From Reyranella sp. (GTDB lineage Bacteria > Pseudomonadota > Alphaproteobacteria > Reyranellales > Reyranellaceae), in the NCBI GenBank assembly GCA_019745575.1, contig JAIETA010000285.1, positions 1-32,528 on the forward strand: a stretch of 32,528 bases of DNA. Reading direction: 5' to 3'. The notes under the pieces are model-generated. The model was not told the origin of the DNA and did no database searches. It saw only the letters and a list, made by a program, of their open reading frames with translations. Of this stretch, positions 32,465 to 32,528 are shown one piece after another. The position numbers were made by a program, and so were the translations under genes. How positions within the stretch are numbered: the first letter of the stretch is position 1; every line of letters begins with the position of its first letter.

Positions 32465-32528
32465 ATCTATTGCGCTGTCCGTCTGATGAACAAGACGAAG
32501 CGCGCCTCGACGATGCGCTTTTGATGGT

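Overview
The window is about 32.5 kb of dense, GC-rich (mid-60s percent by eye) DNA from a proteobacterium. A soil or freshwater alphaproteobacterium of the Rhodospirillales/Reyranella kind fits best. The reasons are short intergenic gaps, many ATGA/GTGA start-stop overlaps, frequent GTG starts, and a gene content rich in acyl-CoA dehydrogenases, SDRs, GSTs, Bug and TRAP uptake proteins and Rieske oxygenases. No rRNA, tRNA, CRISPR array, phage module or complete insertion sequence was seen. The taxonomic placement is inference.

Layout. 1-2.2 kb (+): two tandem paralogous GNAT acetyltransferases, a GST-like protein and an unrecognised basic protein. 2.2-4.7 kb (-): a second GST and an acyl-CoA synthetase, separated by a 226-nt structured non-coding stretch that may encode a small RNA. 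4.8-11.3 kb (+): a small membrane protein, then a tight run of cytochrome P450, PP2C phosphatase, asparaginase-II-type enzyme, TrmA/RlmD-type RNA methyltransferase, SDR and a flavin-dependent acyl-CoA-dehydrogenase-fold oxygenase. 11.3-15.9 kb (-): exonuclease III, ErpA-type Fe-S carrier, an NTF2-like protein, a DMT exporter, a secreted FecR-domain protein with a repetitive Gly/Pro/Gln-rich tail, and a short, probably truncated TPR protein.

16.1-20.4 kb (+): a CHASE2-class III nucleotide cyclase, an overlapping D-glutamate-cyclase-like gene and an acyl-CoA dehydrogenase. The FecR, TPR and CHASE2-cyclase genes form a divergent signalling/envelope locus and are the most system-like part of the window. 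20.4-23.5 kb (-): a MaoC hydratase, CitE-like lyase, ExoD and Rieske oxygenase operon. 23.6-27.5 kb (+): a quinone oxidoreductase, an orphan Bug solute-binding protein, an SDR and a DUF2817 zinc-peptidase-like protein. 27.5-30.1 kb (+): a membrane-bound GH17 glucan-modifying enzyme and a membrane-anchored CoxG/SRPBCC protein. 30.2 kb to the end (+): a TRAP transporter operon, with a perfect palindrome upstream as a likely operator, whose solute-binding gene is cut off by a stop after 79 codons close to the window edge.

Functionally, most genes point to uptake and CoA-linked or oxidative breakdown of organic acids and hydrophobic compounds, with housekeeping genes interspersed. No gap between genes exceeds 300 bases. 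The low-GC spots are 15302-15472, 30059-30221 and 32084-32224.
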